From Clusia tigrina (Eukaryota; Arthropoda; Insecta; Diptera; Clusiidae), in NCBI GenBank assembly GCA_920105625.2, contig OV050030.1:109203216-109267215 (forward strand): a stretch of DNA of 64,000 nucleotides, given 5' to 3'. Shown one piece after another: positions 25,228 through 34,894 of this stretch (position 1 is its first letter; every line of letters begins with the position of its first letter). A model generated the notes under the pieces. It saw only the letters and a list, made by a program, of their open reading frames with translations, made no database searches and was not told the DNA's origin. The translations under genes and the position numbers were made by a program.

Positions 25228-25255
25228 TGGCGATCCTGCCAGCCTAACTTTATAT

Positions 25256-25838
25256 CGAATCAATAGCTGGAAGCTGGTGGAAGTGCTCCGAAGAAGGCGA
25301 AGGCAGTGAAATCGGCTGGCAAGGTTATGGCCACTGTCTTTTGTGATGCACACGGAATATTGCTCATCGATTTTCCTTGAAAAAGGATCCACAATCACAG
25401 GAAAGTATTATCGTGCATTATTGGATCAATTGATTGATGCAATCAAGGAAAAACGACCACATTTAAAGAAGAAAAAAATGCTCTTTCTTCAAGACAACGC
25501 ACCGGTTCACACAGCATTAGATACGATGCTAAAATTAATTAATACACTTCGAATTGGTTAATCATCCACCTTTAGCTCCTAGTGACTTTTTCCTGTTTCC
25601 AAACTTGAAAAAATGGCTCGCAGGAAAAAGATTTATCACAAACAAAGAAGTGATTACCGAAACTAACGCGTATTTTGAGGGATTCCCGAAATCGTACTAT
25701 TCAGATGGTATAAAAAAGTTGGAATATCGTCTTACTAAGTGTGTCGAAGTAAAAGGAGGCTATGTTGAGAAATAAATGGTTTTTGAAAAAAAAAATGTTT
25801 TTTCCTACTTAGGTAGCTTCAATATCAATCCGCCCCCG
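25256..25838 (+). pseudogene. mariner transposase C-terminal half, copy 1
   Basis: The frame reads SAGKVMATVF, then after a frameshift LEKGSTITGKYYRALLDQL, FLQDNAPVHTALDTML, SDFFLFPNLKKWLAGKRF, FPKSYYSDGIKKLEYRLTKC and YVEK. This is the C-terminal part of a mariner (DD34D) transposase. The N-terminal DNA-binding domain and first catalytic Asp are missing. The second Asp (QDNAPVH) is present, but a short deletion removes the usual YSPD before LAPSD, so the 34-residue spacing to the third Asp is broken. The 3' terminal sequence TTCAATATCAATCCGCCC ends at TA (25839-25840). The 5' end is fused directly to the array. Confidence 0.85.
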
Positions 25839-25840
25839 TA

Positions 25841-26130
25841 CATGCTGATTGAGTGTTGTGGGCATTTAATCCTGATATGATTTCTGTCAATACCAAAATT
25901 CCATGCGTCATTAAACTCCTTTCCTACTTCTTCAAATTTTTCGACTGTTGGAATAGGCATATGAGCACTTTGTAATGTATTCCAAAGTGCTTTGCAAATG
26001 TCTATTATAGTAACAGCAACACAAGTTTTCGAGACTGGAAAAGCATACTCCAACCTTCGAATTGTTATTCCGGTAGACAAAAACTTGTGAAAGTCATCAA
26101 GCAAAATAGATATTCCTCTATTTGATCGTT
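25841..26130 (-). pseudogene. PIF/Harbinger transposase fragment (HARBI1-like, middle part)
   Basis: The minus-strand frame reads DDFHKFLSTGITIRRLEYAF, VSKTCVAVTIIDICKALW, FEEVGKEFNDAWNFGIDRNH and IRIKCPQHS. It matches the core of HARBI1-type nucleases around the first catalytic Asp (the Asp of GxIDGKHI, here GIDRNHI). Mariner copy 1 interrupts it at a TA on its 3' side. The remaining catalytic residues are not present. Confidence 0.75.
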
Positions 26131-26236
26131 TTGAAACATATATTTACTTTTTTTAACAGAGGAACAGCCAAAAAAAAAAAGCAGCGAAGAAAGGAGCTGA
26201 AAAAATTACAGGAGATCCACAAGAATGTGCTCCAGT
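26131..26236. other. Unassigned stretch between Harbinger and mariner fragments
   Basis: A purine-rich 106 bp stretch with an A-run at about 26171. I see no homology to either neighbour. Confidence 0.3.
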
Positions 26237-26583
26237 ATACAGCATTAGATACGATGCTAAAATTACGTGAAATACACTTCGATTTGGTTAATCATCCACC
26301 TTATAGTCCAGATTTAGCTCCTAGTGACTTTTTGCTGTTTCCAAACTTGAAAAAATGGCTCGCAGGAAAAAGATTCATCACAAACGAAGAAGTGATTACC
26401 GAAACTAACGCGTATTTTGAGGGGTTCCCGAAATCGTATTATTCAGATGGTATAAAAAAGTTGGAATATCGTCTTACTAAGTGTGTCGAAGTAAAAGGAG
26501 ACTATGTTGAGAAATAAATGGTTTTTGAAAAAAAAAATGTTTTTTTCCTACTTGGGTAGCTTCAATATCAATCCGCCCTCGTA
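26237..26583 (+). pseudogene. mariner transposase C-terminal end, copy 2
   Basis: Homologous to copy 1 from ACAGCATTAGATACGATGC onward. It keeps HPPYSPDLAPSDFLLFPNLK, so the part around the third catalytic Asp is intact here. It ends with the same terminal sequence (CAATATCAATCCGCCCTC, then GTA). The 5' two thirds are missing. It sits inside BEL gag sequence, whereas copy 1 sits in Harbinger sequence. Confidence 0.85.
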
Positions 26584-27258
26584 GTACACACGACAGCGTG
26601 ATTGCGACTTGCACTTGTGCAGGCAGTTCAGGCGTAGACAATTTTTCTTCATCAATTCAAAGCGCTCGTCAAACGTTTTTCTTTGAAATGTAGTGCAATG
26701 TAGTCAATTTCCAATATAATGATCAGCACCTTGACAAAAATAACAGCTGACATTGGTGGAAACAAACGTTTTTGCCCCAGTCTTCGCTTTTGATTTATCC
26801 GTTTGATGAGATTTATTTTTCTTTCAGTCGACATTCAAGACATTGGTAGCGACGTTCAACTGTCTTTTGAAAATCATCATACGTAGGAAGCTTCGTGAAG
26901 TCTTGCTTTTCATCATAAGATAGTTTGGAATCGGCATCTAATTTGACATTGAATCCGTAACATTAGTTTCATCCCCAAGCGACAACAGTGACGCACGTAA
27001 CGGTGTGGCTGTATCGACTATAGTGCGAAGCGAAGCAGCCTAATCAGCTTGCATTTGTGGCAGATCAAATAGATTCAAGATTTGCGCCAAAAAAATTAAC
27101 ACCCTGTTGCGTACCTTTCCTTGAGCCGACAATAGCTTTGGGATAATTATCTTCTATAACTTGAAATGGTTTGACAACAGCAAGCGCTGGTCCTTCGAGA
27201 CAATTTAGAAGATAATTGAATTTTTTTTCTACAATAGGAATAGAAGAATCACTATGAA
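26584..27258 (-). pseudogene. BEL/Pao gag fragment
   Basis: On the minus strand the frame HSDSSIPIVEKKFNYLLNCL followed by EGPALAVVKPFQVIEDNYPK is the conserved gag region of BEL/Pao elements. Farther along (at lower coordinates) it decays, with a Cys-rich piece CYFCQGADHY (about 26716-26750) and a second, C-x2-C-like piece CLHKCKSQSRCR (about 26590-26635) matching the BEL gag knuckles. Several stops and frameshifts. Mariner copy 2 cuts it after the knuckle. Confidence 0.8.
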
Positions 27259-27379
27259 CCACGTTGGTAAATGTAGAAATAAAACGTGAACACTCTCCAT
27301 ATTTTCACGAACGCGATTATATCCAACTATACGAATTACGGACTAGAGAACCACGTGTCCTGCCACGGTCGCCAAATGG

Positions 27380-27760
27380 AATTAAACCTTGTCTGAGATT
27401 TTCGATGATTCTTCGGAAGATTTTGTTATTAAAAAGGCATTGGACATGTCTTAGAAGTCAACTAAAGATGTCTTTAGTTTTAAATACGATATTTCTCATT
27501 TTGACACTAATACAAAACGGACTGTTTTGTCTACTGTTTCAAAAATTTACGATTTGCTTGGGCTTCTTAGTCTAGTTACCGTGCGCTGTAAGATGTTTAT
27601 CGAGGAGCTATTGAAACAAAACTTTGACTATGGAAAGAACTCTTTGAGCTGCTTCCGGCAGACCTCGAGAATATGTGGGTATCTATATGAAGCGATTTAC
27701 ATGCGTTCAACGATATATCTATTCCTCGATACGTGCATACTTCAGTAAACAACAAGTGTG
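27380..27760 (+). pseudogene. BEL/Pao RT C-terminal part
   Basis: The frame, with changes, reads KSTKDVFSFKYDI, TKRTVLSTVSKIYDLLGLLS and CKMFIEELLKQNFD. In BEL/Pao polyproteins this follows the RT palm. It runs opposite to the gag fragment next door. 27259-27380 shows no recognisable protein. Confidence 0.75.
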
Positions 27761-28347
27761 AAATCCATGGCTTCGCTGATGCTTCGGAGCGGGCATACGG
27801 ATGTTGTATATACATACAAGTCAAGGTTGGTACATCATACAAAACCTCGCTTCTTGTTGCCAAATCGTAGGTGGCACCAACTAATTCATCATTGCCGCGC
27901 TTAGAACTTTGCGCTGCCTTATTGTTATGTCGCATTTGGAACAAATTTGCATCTAAAATATCACATTTCCTTGACAAAATATTTTTTTGGACGGATTCGA
28001 AAATAGTTCTGCAATGGCTCTTTCATTACGCATCTACGTTAAATTGTTTTGTGGCAAACAGAATCTCTGAACTGCAAGAATTTTCAAAGGGTATTTCATG
28101 GCGACACTTACCATCGAACGATAATCCGGCAGACATCATTTCAAGGGGCTGCAGTGCAGAGGATTTGCCTAAAACAATGTGGTTTTTGGGCCCCTCATTT
28201 CTTGAAAACGAGCTTGAGGACTGGCCTTCCTTAGCAATCGAATATGAAAATGTCCCAGAAAAACGCAAGGGTTTCACACTTCATTGTCACAACAACAACA
28301 ACAACTCGTTTTGCTTAGATGACGTCATTCATCATACTTACGTGTAG
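27735..28347 (+). pseudogene. BEL/Pao RNase H region
   Basis: Motifs in order: IHGFADASERAYGCCIYI, LPRLELCAALLLCRI, FFWTDSKIVLQWL, ISWRHLPSNDNPADIISRG. These are the BEL/Pao RNase H signatures with Asp residues in FADAS and WTDSK. One frame change occurs between VAKS and APTNSS (about 27868). A Cys-Asn-rich end includes a CAA microsatellite (about 28290-28308) that encodes an Asn run. Confidence 0.85.
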
Positions 28348-28402
28348 TTCTAATAACAGCGTACGTACTAAGTATATTGACACCCAAACAACATAAGTTT
28401 CA

Positions 28403-29552
28403 ATGCTTACCACACCCGCCTTGAAACGAGCATTCTGGGTAATTGTTACAGGTGTACAGCGCAAAGTTTATTCGAAGGAAATTACTGATTTGCAGGCAAA
28501 TAGAACGATCAAACCAAGCTTACAAAAACTTACGCCCTTTATACACAAGATAAAAAAAAGGCAAATCAGTGCTTTCAATTATAAGAGTCGGTGGCCGCTT
28601 AGCTAAATCACCGTTAGCATTCAACGCTAAATTTCGTGCATTATTTCCTACAAATAATCGTTTTCTACAGCTGTACGTCGAACATCTTCACCGCATCAAC
28701 TTACACGCAGGCTCTAAGCTTTTACTCGGCTAGCTTCGAGAACGTTTATTGGTTGTAAATGGCAGGAAAGTTACTCGAAAAGCAGTTCAAAACTGCATAC
28801 ATTTTTTTCACTACAAACCAAGACTGGCGCAGCAAATCATGGGCAACATACCATGTGAACGTTTTCAAGCGCAAACGCCGTTTCTCCAAATAGGCGTTGA
28901 TTTCTGCGGTCCGGTCTACGCTACAGGTTGAGAGGACGTTCACCATACAAAAAATATGCAGCAATCTTTATATGTTTTGCAACTAAGGCTGTGCATGCAG
29001 AGCTCGCACCAGATCTCTCAACCAACTGTTTCCTTTTATGTTTAGATGTTCATAGCGAGACGTGGCGTACCGAGACGTATTTATTGTGACAACGCCACAA
29101 ACTTCACTGGTGCCAGCGCAAAACTACAAGAACTAAAATAAACTATCCACAGCACACAAGCTCAATCGAAGATTCAAAACTATAGCAGCACATCTGGTTT
29201 TGAATTTTATTTCATTCATCAATGAAATCGCTACTTGTTAAGCATGCTGCCCAAGCCGACCTCACCTTTGAAGAGCTGCAGACGATAATTATCGAAGCAA
29301 AAGGCATTTTAAATTTGAGGCCGCTTTGTGATTCGGACGACCCCAGCGACGCTCTAAATGGCTTTGCCCACAACCATGGTGGTCATCGTGCACGAGGGCA
29401 ACCTGCCACCCCAACATTGGTCACTTGCTCGTGTGACTGGTGTTACCCATGGTTCAGACGGAGAGGTTAGAGTGATAGATCTCAAGACCAGCAAATCACA
29501 ATTTCGACGACCCATTCATAAATTGGCGCCGCTTCCCACTTTAAGCTATTGA
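28403..29552 (+). pseudogene. BEL/Pao integrase, broken
   Basis: Pieces in order: ALKRAFWVIVTGVQRKVYSK, the zinc region (VEHLHRINLHAGSKLLLG ... CIHFFHYKPRLAQQIMGNIP), core start TPFLQIGVDFCGPVY (first Asp), IYCDNATNFTGASAKLQELK (second Asp), and the typical BEL/Pao C-terminus VHEGNLPPQHWSLARVTGV and FRRPIHKLAPLP. Four or more frameshifts and stops separate them, so no integrase can be made. The end lies 28 bp before the LTR, as is normal for this family. Confidence 0.85.
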
Positions 29553-29579
29553 AAGCTGATCCTTTCAACACGGGGAGCA

Positions 29580-29799
29580 TGTTGGGTCATATCACCCTGT
29601 ATGGAACAAATCCTCTTATATTTAACTTGTATTTTTTACTCTCAATCCATTTTTTTATTCTTTCTCATACATTGTTAATTTTCACTCTGTTTTTTCTTTG
29701 CACTCTCTAAACTCTGTACAAAAAGTTTACAGTTCAGTTGACTACAAGCGATTGAATAATAAAGAGCTTATGAACCTATTTCTCGTTTTTTAATACACA
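29580..29799 (+). repeat. BEL/Pao LTR (220 bp)
   Basis: Begins TGTTGGGTCATATCACC right after a GGGGAG purine stretch at the end of pol and ends TAATACACA. It holds AATAAAG near 29757. It is followed by TAATTT and a primer-like site rather than by host DNA. Confidence 0.7.
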
Positions 29800-29805
29800 T
29801 AATTT

Positions 29806-29820
29806 TGGCGACCCTGGCAG
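29806..29820 (+). promoter_or_regulatory. Primer-site-like sequence after the BEL LTR
   Basis: TGGCGACCCTGGCAG has the TGGCGA start of tRNA-Arg-type primer sites. A primer site belongs after a 5' LTR, yet this LTR follows pol, so the LTR appears to be shared between two BEL copies. The sequence 29821-30044 would then be the leader of the second copy; no protein is seen there. Confidence 0.5.
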
Positions 29821-30044
29821 TACATGTGGTTCTGTAGCCCATAACTCGTATTGTTAGAAATAATTGCGTTCGTGGGTAAATTTAACTAAACCCGTAATAT
29901 TTGTTCGAGTCGTGGAAAAATTGAATATATACTTTGATTAAAACTTGGAGCTTTGCTGAAATAGAGCCTTCATTGTCGTTGTAATTCCAGCTTATCTTCG
30001 CAGTAAATGCATAAGCAAATTTCGCCATTATGGTTTTGGTATGG

Positions 30045-30690
30045 TTTTAAGGGTTACGTTTAGCTGAATATGCGAACTGACATATTTCCTAAATTTTAAC
30101 CAGTTTGTTAATCGATTGGTTAAAATGTCTGATTTGGTTTCTATTTGAGGCTGAGATGAAAGGACTGGCGAATGGTCGGAAGAGAGATCATAACAAGCTT
30201 CTGCTGAAATTAGGTCTCGAGTAATATTTTTAGTAATGCCAGTCTATTAAATCTGTTATTTTACTACGATCAAACGGCTAGTATGTAGGTTCTCCACATG
30301 ATATAAAATCCATATTCCGGTTTCGAAGCATTGTGTCGAAGAGTTGCCATCTTTCGTTGTATTAAGTTGAACTCCAGTGCGTGTGTTTGACCTTGTAGTC
30401 TCCCGGAACAAGAAATCTATGAAAAAAAGGCTATTAAGAAGTTATTTTAAACTTTGGAGGAGAGTATATTGCGGAAATTGTTATGTTTGCCCTCCATCTC
30501 CAAGGATCCCACTGACACCAGATGATTTATCGTCTGGATGATTTGTGTCATAGAAGTGGTATCCATTGACTTTAAAATTATTTTTAGATGTTAGATGGGT
30601 TCCCAAAATGAGCATAATATCAATGTTTTTGTCAAGTTGAAAAGTGTTCAACTTAAGTTTGTGCTATCGGATGATTTTCACATTTCTTAA
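30045..30690 (-). pseudogene. Jockey-clade LINE endonuclease domain (ORF2 start)
   Basis: Minus-strand motifs: NIDIMLILGTHLTSKNNFKV and GYHFYDTNHPDDKSSG (N-terminal half of an APE-type endonuclease), a GDY-type stretch reading THWSS/THWGS before the RQLFDTMLRNG piece, and LISAEACYDLSSDHSPVL (catalytic SDH). The Glu of the usual SETH is Gly (LGTHLTS). Multiple frameshifts. RT is absent: the element stops near 30045. Confidence 0.8.
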
Positions 30691-31617
30691 GCTTCATAGC
30701 GGAAGGCTCTAGTTCAACACGATTGAGTGGCTGGGGTAAATTTTCTCGATCTAAGATGTTGTATACAGACTTAGCGATGAAGCCTGCTGCTTTTAAAGAG
30801 TGCTTTATATCGCTTAGATCTAGAGTTGGTATGTGTAAAAACTTTGTCCCAATTTTTGAAGCTTATCAGAAACTTTCCTAAAGTTGTTCTCCTCGTGGAT
30901 TTGTAGTTTTTTTCGCTTATAATGCCTTTTGTTAAAGGAACTGCATGAAAAGTAATTCTCCTATCAGTTGTGAAAGTACTTTAAGTAAAGTGTCTGTGTC
31001 TTTTTCACGAATATATATTGGAGGTGGCTTTGGAGTACGAGCTGGAGGATCATGATTTTCCAAACCTTTATCAAGAATAGCAAACTTGTGCTGACTTGGG
31101 GTACCAGCAGAGGCAGATATTTTGGTGGGTTGAATAGTTAATCTCGCAATTTTTGTCTGTCGTATGTTTGCGTTTTTTGTGGACTTAACTTTCGCTTTAC
31201 CTGTATATAGCGATCTATGCCAGTCTGTATTGTTGCAACATTTCTTATCACATTAGTTTTCCTACCACGTATTGTTGTCGGTTTTATTAGCCCATCACCA
31301 GCTATTACACCATGTCTTTTTTTCTTTGTCTAAAGAGAGGAGAGTGGCGTTTTCTGCTAAATTTGCCGCTGAGTAATTTATCGGTGGTATTGGTGAGGCA
31401 ATTTGAGATGGATGGCATTTTTACGCATTGTGTTGTGTTTTCTTGTAATTTAATTTGCTCACTCAACACGTGATGCATAGCCGTTGTGTTTCGTCTGATC
31501 TTGCGGATAGAGTGCACTGAAGGGAGAGCTGGCTCTTTGATTTAATATGCCTGTTGCTGTTTCTTCAAATATTTGAAAATTCTTATGCTTGCGCTGCGGC
31601 GAGCGCAAAACACTCAT
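30690..31617 (-). pseudogene. Jockey-clade ORF1 (gag-like), broken
   Basis: An ATG at 31615-31617 (minus) opens a frame MSVLRSPQRKHKNFQIFEET that stops after about 52 codons. Farther along the frame PPPIYIREKDTDTLLKVLSQ, then FRKVSDKLQKLGQSFYTYQL in another phase, then VYNILDRENLPQPLNRVELE match the Jockey gag region. Stops and phase changes make it dead. The presumed 5' untranslated region is 31618-31960. Confidence 0.75.
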
Positions 31618-32084
31618 TGTGGTGAACTTACCGGTTTATGAATTTATTGGTATTGACCGTTTTACTTTTGGTGGCAATTTTATTTTGAATTTTTATCACT
31701 TAAATATGAATTAAATGGCAGACCAATATCACCACTTAAACACTAGTAAACAAAGTACTAGTGAAACGTCCTATCGTATTTAACACTTTTTAGTTTTAAA
31801 TTTAGGTCGCAAATATGATTTTTTTGTGGGATTCTTTATCTCACTACCCCGCGGTCATGAATTTGTATAAACAATATAAAAAAGTAAATGTTCAAAAAAA
31901 CAGTTGAAACAGTGCTGCCAAGTATACCACTTACTCGTGTGCTGTTTTATTTGCTCAACTCGATACAAGTTACGAATCGAATACGCCTATTGTATATTAT
32001 TGAATTTGCCTAGTGTCCCCAAAGACAGATAAAACGGAGTTATTAAAAAAAAAAGAATTTGTGAAGTTCATCAGTTTCCTAAAA

Positions 32085-33135
32085 TGTTTCTAATCTTAGA
32101 TTTGGCGTTTTCTTTCTACATGAAACGTTTTTTCTCCTATCAGTTGCGAAATTTTTTAAACGAAAGAATCTGTTTTTTTACGAATTTATATTGGAGGTGA
32201 TATATATATACGAGTATATATATACTCGTATATATTTAATTTTAAATTTGTTTAGCTTGTGCTAAAATTGTTTATATATTATTTTTATATACTATACGAG
32301 TATATATTTCTATGACATTATACATTTTCTGAATGAAGTGATTCATATACGTATTGTGAATGAGACTACCGAAATTCCTGCTGGTATGCATATCTGGTAA
32401 ATTAAACAAAATTTATTTTGGATGCATACAAAGTCACTTGTAGCCAACTTCATGTAAGAAAATAAAGTAATTAGTTAAAAATGACTGGAACCTTTACATT
32501 ATATGTGTTGGTGCTATCATATCTCCGGATACGGCTGCTGGGAAAGGCTCAAAAGCAGCAAATTATTTATTACGCCTTGCACCTGACGGGCTCTGCCAAA
32601 ACAATTTTCAAATTGTAACGATTGCCAATGTCAAAATGCATTGAAGTTGGGCATATATTACAAAAAGGAGAAAACACTTAAAGTCGTGGTGAATCTATTC
32701 AAAATCGTGGCAAATCTACTCAAAATCGTGGTTTATCTACTCAAAATCGTGGTGCGTCCGCTGAACTATAGGAAAAGCACAAAATCTACTACATACACTA
32801 AGTGAAAGAGACCTTTTTTTTTCTGTATTCTCTGGGTCGGGCACCTTGAATTTTTACGCATTGTGTTGTTGTGTTATCTTGTAAGTCGATTGGCTCACTC
32901 AGAACTGTTGCTGTTCTTCAAATATTTGAGTATTCTTACGCTCGCGCTGTGGCGTGCGCAAAACACTCACTTTCGCGAACTTACGGGTTAAAAAATTTAT
33001 TGGTATTACCGTTTAACTTTTAGTGACAATTTTATTTTCAATGTTTACCGCTTAATTAACAATTAAATGAACCAAAGTGCCAATGAAACGTCCTCTCGTA
33101 ATTAATACTTTTTAGTTTGAAATTTATGTAACTTC
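32085..33135 (-). mobile_element. Second, more decayed Jockey-like 5' fragment
   Basis: Two stretches repeat the first copy: 32120-32205 matches 30955-31040 (the PPPIYIR/QLIGE part of ORF1), and 32855-33135 matches 31420-31815 (ORF1 start and leader). The start codon is lost (GTGAGTGTTTTGCGC). Between them, 32195-32330 is a TA-rich stretch with repeated CGAGTATATAT, and 32331-32854 has no recognisable coding except three repeats of a CTCAAAATCGTGG-like motif (about 32695-32750). Confidence 0.6.
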
Positions 33136-33690
33136 CAAGCGGAGCGATAATAAACCATACCGCACTTTACGTTTAGTGTTATACATATAAAATATACATC
33201 ATATACTTTCTGTTCTTGAAAGACTCAGTAGCACCCAGGACAAGTGAGGAAACTATGGGATTAAATCAAACTGAAATCGTAGATACAATGGATTAAACCC
33301 AAATAAGTAATATTGACCCCGAAGAGACAAGTACATCGTTCAGAAATTCTCAAAAACGAAAGAAGGCCCACTGTCGAGGCGAATATCAAAGAATCTTACT
33401 AGAAATCGAAAGCAAAAAACTCCAACTTTTAAGCAACTAAATCCCATACATCAATTAAATATACGATCTAAGATCCAGAACCATATTGCAGAAAATTTGC
33501 AAAATAACTATCCAAACAGTCGTCCAGGTACCAACTTTTCATACTCCAATGGATCTCTTAGTGCAGACTACAATTCAAATGTAAGCCAGGATGTTTTTGA
33601 GTGCACAATAAAATAACCAGAAGTTCAACTAAAATAAATAAATAAAACACACTTGTTCTTTACACAAAATGAAACACATTTTGTACCTTA
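33136..33690. other. Unassigned stretch with short coding-like pieces
   Basis: A plus-strand frame around 33310-33440 reads STSFRNSQKRKKAH and YQRILLEIESKKLQLLSN before a stop, a charged helical style seen in MADF/BESS-like proteins. It is too short to assign. The rest is AT-rich. Confidence 0.25.
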
Positions 33691-33696
33691 TAGTCA

Positions 33697-33935
33697 TCAA
33701 AAGCTTCTCTTCGACTCCAGTGGCTTTTGAAAATTTGTTTTAATACGATAACAACACTCCTGGATGTGTTCCACTAAATAGTCAAATATTTTCATTAACA
33801 TTCTTGTGTATTCTTGAAAAGATTTCTCATCGTTTCTCAGCTGTAGATACAGATGATGAAACTTAGCGTATACTATATTTTGTTTCTGTAAATTACATTG
33901 TTTTTTTCTATTTTTAAGTTCTTTCATGACTTCCA
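33697..33935 (-). pseudogene. PIF/Harbinger transposase N-terminal fragment
   Basis: The minus frame reads FHHLYLQLRNDEKSFQEYTR, MLMKIFDYLVEHI and TNFQKPLE, and in the next phase GVEEKLLMT, which is the N-terminal region of HARBI1-type transposases that precedes the part seen at 25841-26130. Both lie on the minus strand in the order expected for one split element. A tandem repeat of GTTGATTCGAACAAAAATAC lies just beyond, at 33947-33998. Confidence 0.65.
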
Positions 33936-34890
33936 TTTTAATAGTTGTTGATTCGAACAAAAATACCATTTTAATAGCAGTTGATTCGAACAAAAATACT
34001 TTGCGAGCAAAAGAAGGCATTGTTGCACATTCGACGGCTAGTATTCAAATAGAATCTCGTATTTATTTTCAGCATTCAATTATCGCAAACAACGCATCGT
34101 ATTCACGTGGGACAAGTTTGCTAAATTGACTACGGTCTGCCAATATGCGGCCATTGTGCAGCTAGGAATATCGGACGTCTAGCTGCATCGTACCATACTG
34201 AAATAAAAAGAATTTTGGTCCGGGTTATCCCTATCCTTCACAAAGTGATCAGAAAATGGTAATCCCACAAACGACCGGTGAAAACTCTTAAGTACCATCG
34301 ACAAGTGTATCCGATTCGTGCTTCGCTTTACAACTACTTATTAACCCTAAGACAAGATCTCATAATCTATATCCATCTTGCAAAAGTAATAGAAACAAAG
34401 ATTGCACAAACCGGCGTACAAAAATTGTTCGTTCTGTGCACATACGTCACACCAGCCTGGTTATAAAGCGGAATGTCAAACTAGCATACATTTTGTAAAC
34501 AAAAAAGTCAACATTACTTTGAAATATTAAAAATAGCAAGATTTTATTAGTTTATATGAGACATTTTCGGCGCAAGAAATATGAGAACATATTACAAATA
34601 TATTGATGAAAATATTTAGTTTAAATTGAATTTATTTCTATTGGAAAACCGACCATCATAAATGCTCAATTGTGTGCAAACAGCTATGTATATATACTCG
34701 TATATAAATGTTTCCAATGCTGTGACGTCAGAACCAGTCAAACTCGGAGAGAAAATATTAACTGACCTGTGCAATGCGTAAACCTTTTCCCTATCATTCT
34801 TGCCCATCTCGGACGCGCAGTGACTCATTTTTTCTACGTGACCTGTTGACGTACTCAAAAAAGGATACGGGCAGCGGAACAGAAATCAAG
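33936..34890. other. AT-rich stretch without recognisable genes
   Basis: Short open frames on both strands (34278-34466 plus, 34616-34858 minus) show no motif I recognise. An ATATACTCG repeat at about 34690-34703 resembles the TA-rich piece at 32195-32330. Confidence 0.4.
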
Positions 34891-34894
34891 ATTG

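Larger units (their letters stand above)
1..25255 (+). repeat. Tandem array of a dead 412/mdg1-like LTR retrotransposon
   Basis: Units start (first base of the ATCCGATACTTGAG motif inside the LTR) at 1, 4110, 8238, 12378, 16508, 20653 and 24798, giving periods of 4109, 4128, 4140, 4130, 4145 and 4145 bp. Each period contains one LTR and one internal region, so adjacent elements share an LTR. The left end is outside the window. The right end stops at 25255, 28 bp into a seventh internal region, where mariner sequence begins. All units are in the same orientation and carry the same inactivating changes. Differences among units are point changes, small indels and variable short repeats. Unequal recombination between LTRs, or amplification through a circle, explains the layout better than six separate insertions, because no target duplications separate the units. 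Confidence 0.95.

Noticed and set aside
1..25255. The array as a pure assembly artefact
   Set aside because: Units differ by structured, subfamily-specific variants and repeat counts, which a simple duplicated contig would not show. It is still worth confirming with reads.
31305..31517. 70 aa minus-strand frame
   Set aside because: It overlaps the decayed Jockey ORF1 in another phase and is best explained by it.
34278..34466. 62 aa plus-strand frame between Harbinger and LINE fragments
   Set aside because: No motif was recognised and the composition matches random AT-rich sequence.
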